Source of the DNA: Turritopsis dohrnii
Taxonomy: Eukaryota; Cnidaria; Hydrozoa; Anthoathecata; Oceaniidae
Reading direction: 5' to 3'
Assembly: GCA_027922465.2 (NCBI GenBank)
Contig: BQMF02000122.1
Span: 310,001 to 374,000, forward strand
DNA: 64,000 bases
Made by a program: the position numbers and the translations under genes. Below are positions 62,106 to 64,000 of the stretch, piece after piece. Within the stretch, counting starts at the first letter, position 1. Every line of letters begins with the position of its first letter. The notes under the pieces are model-generated. The model was not told the origin of the DNA and made no database searches. It was given only the letters and a program-made list of their open reading frames with translations.

Positions 62106-64000
62106 ATGGCGTCATTAGGGTGGATGTGTTTTTGTTGCTGCTTACTGCGTTGTTTTTAGTATGTGTTGTTGCTGTGAGACATGGAGATGCTGAAAATAGT
62201 TGTGGTTTGGATGATAAGAAAGGGATTTATGTGTTGTCAATGACGAGAGAAAAAATTGGCTGTACAAGTTTGAAAATTTCGAAGATACCTCGAAAGTGTT
62301 TTTACCGTATGCTGATACTTATGTGTGGGGACATAGAATCATGCCCTGGACCTTTACATGGCAATGTTATTGAATTGGAGTCGATATTCACACAGCGAGG
62401 TGTAAAGATATTTCATCAAAACGTTTGTGGGTTGTTAAACAAAATGCCCGAGATTTCTTTATTTTTAAACAACTATGACAAAACAGACTTCCTTACGCTC
62501 TCAGAAACTCACATAATTTCTAAAAGCTATAATGATGTTGATAGTCTGTATGAAATTCCGGGATTTACATTTATCCACCGAGGAAGAAATCAAGGCAAAG
62601 GTGGTGGAGTTGGCATGTACATTTCGGAAAGAATTAAGTGGAAGAGGAGATATGATTTAGAACATGAACAAGTAGAATGCTTGTGGATCAAAATTTTTCC
62701 TGAATAAGCCAAAAGCTGGTTGTTATGTACTTTGTATCGACCCCCTGAAACATCTCTTTATTTGCCGAAAAACTTTAATAATTCTTTCAAAACTATGTTA
62801 GAAAAGGTATTTGATGGAAATAAAGGAGATATAATACTCATGGGAGACATCAACGTCAATTTTCTAGAAAAAAGTAAAAACGAATTAAAGTCATTATTTA
62901 CACTTTACGGTTTACAGCAGTTAGTAACCAAGGCAACAAGAGTAACGCAAGACAGCAAGTCGTTAATCGATATAATTGCTACAAACAATGCGTCCAAAAT
63001 TGCTAAAACTGAATCGATACCGTTGGGATTATCTGACCATAACATGATCAGCTGTGTTAGAAAAGCAAACTTCCAAAAATATCAAAGAAAAGTCATATTT
63101 GCACGCAATTACCGTAACTACGATAAAGAGAAGATGCTAATAGATTTACGTAATGTAGACTGGAATCCACTTTATATCACAAGAAATGTAAACGAAGCTT
63201 GGGATTTCATTAAAATCAAGTTACAATCATGTTACGACAAGCATGCACCGTTCCACGAGAAGCACGTCAAGGGTAGAACTTGCCCTTGGCTAACAAACGA
63301 TATTACTTACGCCAAAAACAACTGTGATCAACTGAGACGAACAGCGGAAAAGTTACAAACTCATGAGAGTTGGAACACATACAAAAAGAAGAAAAACTAT
63401 TGTACGAATTTGATACGAAATGCTAAATCCCAATACAACCAAAAGCTACTTTGTGAAAATGCAAATAACCCAAAGCGATTTTGGAAGTGCATTAAGAACA
63501 TAATTCCTTCTAGATCAAGCACGAAATTAACAACTTCAGTACCATTCATCCAGAGCCCAATTGATAACGAGACCACATTAACTAGTAAAGCTCAAACATT
63601 TTGCGTCTTCTTTACAAATATCACACAAACGTTAAAAAGAAAATCGATCAAACTAAAAGACTTCACATGGATTGTGCCGAAATTTATTGGACTACGAACC
63701 ACAGCTCGTTTTCGATTTAATTGCGTTTCAAAAGTTTCCATTGAAAACCAACTTAAACAAATAAACCGAAATAAAGCATGCGGCATCGATAACCTTCCAT
63801 CAAAATTATTAAAAGATCGTGCAAGGGTCATATTGCAACCCTTAACATACCTAATTAACCTCTCATTGGACACTGGCTGTATCCCTAACGATTGGAAGAT
63901 AGCAAAAATCACTCCCATACATAAATCGGGAGATACTACCAACACAGATAATTATAGACCTATCTCTATACTCCCAATGTTATCCAAAATTCTAGAAAGA
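62106..64000 (+). pseudogene. CR1/L2-like LINE 2, endonuclease and RT, runs off the window
   Basis: Related to the LINE at 2.5-5.9 kb. It starts ATGGCGTCA at 62106 but loses frame within a few codons. From 62120 the frame gives a hydrophobic N-terminus, then GDIESCPGP (62327-62353), again 2A-like with Cys for Asn. The APE endonuclease has 'FHQNVCGL', 'LTLSETHI', 'LYRPPETS', 'LMGDINVNF' and 'LSDHNMI'. One TAA at 62705-62707 interrupts it. The RT begins with 'NKACGIDNLPSKLLKD' and reaches 'NYRPISIL' at the window's end. The catalytic RT box is beyond the edge. Confidence 0.8.

Noticed and set aside
1..64000. CRISPR arrays, operons, bacterial promoters or ribosome binding sites
   Set aside because: Intron-bearing genes, metazoan retroelements and AT-rich spacers show nuclear eukaryotic DNA. 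No spaced direct-repeat array of CRISPR type was seen.

Overview
This is a transposon-rich stretch of an invertebrate nuclear genome. It is AT-rich, has GT-AG introns, and lacks any bacterial gene layout. The element mix (CR1/L2-like LINEs, BEL/Pao and Ty3/gypsy LTR elements, PIF/Harbinger, pogo/Tigger, Helitrons, TA-flanked MITEs) fits a cnidarian, sponge or similar marine invertebrate. The sequence alone does not settle which. Only two genes look intact and possibly cellular: a two-exon integrase-like gene (41.5-43.4 kb, +) and a four-exon HECT ubiquitin ligase (55.2-52.2 kb, -). No convincing tRNA gene and no CRISPR array was seen.

Layout. 0-1 kb: two broken Harbinger transposase pieces. 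1-9.2 kb: a decayed LINE (ORF1, PHD finger, endonuclease, RT), split by an apparently intact CR1-like LINE (2.5-5.9 kb). 9.2-12.6 kb: broken Ty3/gypsy on the minus strand, abutting a Harbinger element (12.6-14.3 kb) with an uninterrupted transposase. 15.2-18.2 kb: multi-exon pogo/Tigger-PHD pseudogene (-). 18.8-23.1 kb: second broken Ty3/gypsy (+). 23.1-24.5 kb: minus-strand Helitron copies, one apparently carrying a zinc-finger gene fragment. 25.7-36.1 kb: decayed BEL/Pao (+), split by a ~4.9 kb AT-rich insert holding a TA-flanked 1.44 kb element. 36.7-41.1 kb: weakly supported minus-strand exon-like pieces around a Harbinger copy (38.2-39.6 kb). 41.2 kb: a 21-bp satellite. 43.7-51.6 kb: a complete young BEL/Pao element (-) with LTRs that look identical, a target duplication and one 2,122-codon gag-pol frame. 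52.2-55.2 kb: HECT gene. 55.5-57.8 kb: SWIM zinc-finger remnant and a TA-flanked foldback element. 57.9-61.3 kb: head-to-tail Helitron array ending in a Rep fragment. 61.5-62.1 kb: pogo fragment. 62.1-64 kb: second CR1-like LINE running off the window.

The pieces do not form one pathway. The window records repeated nested insertion. The most notable points are the two CR1-like LINEs sharing a 2A-like motif with Cys in place of the usual Asn, the direct Helitron-to-Helitron junctions, the intact BEL/Pao copy, and the intact intron-bearing integrase gene.
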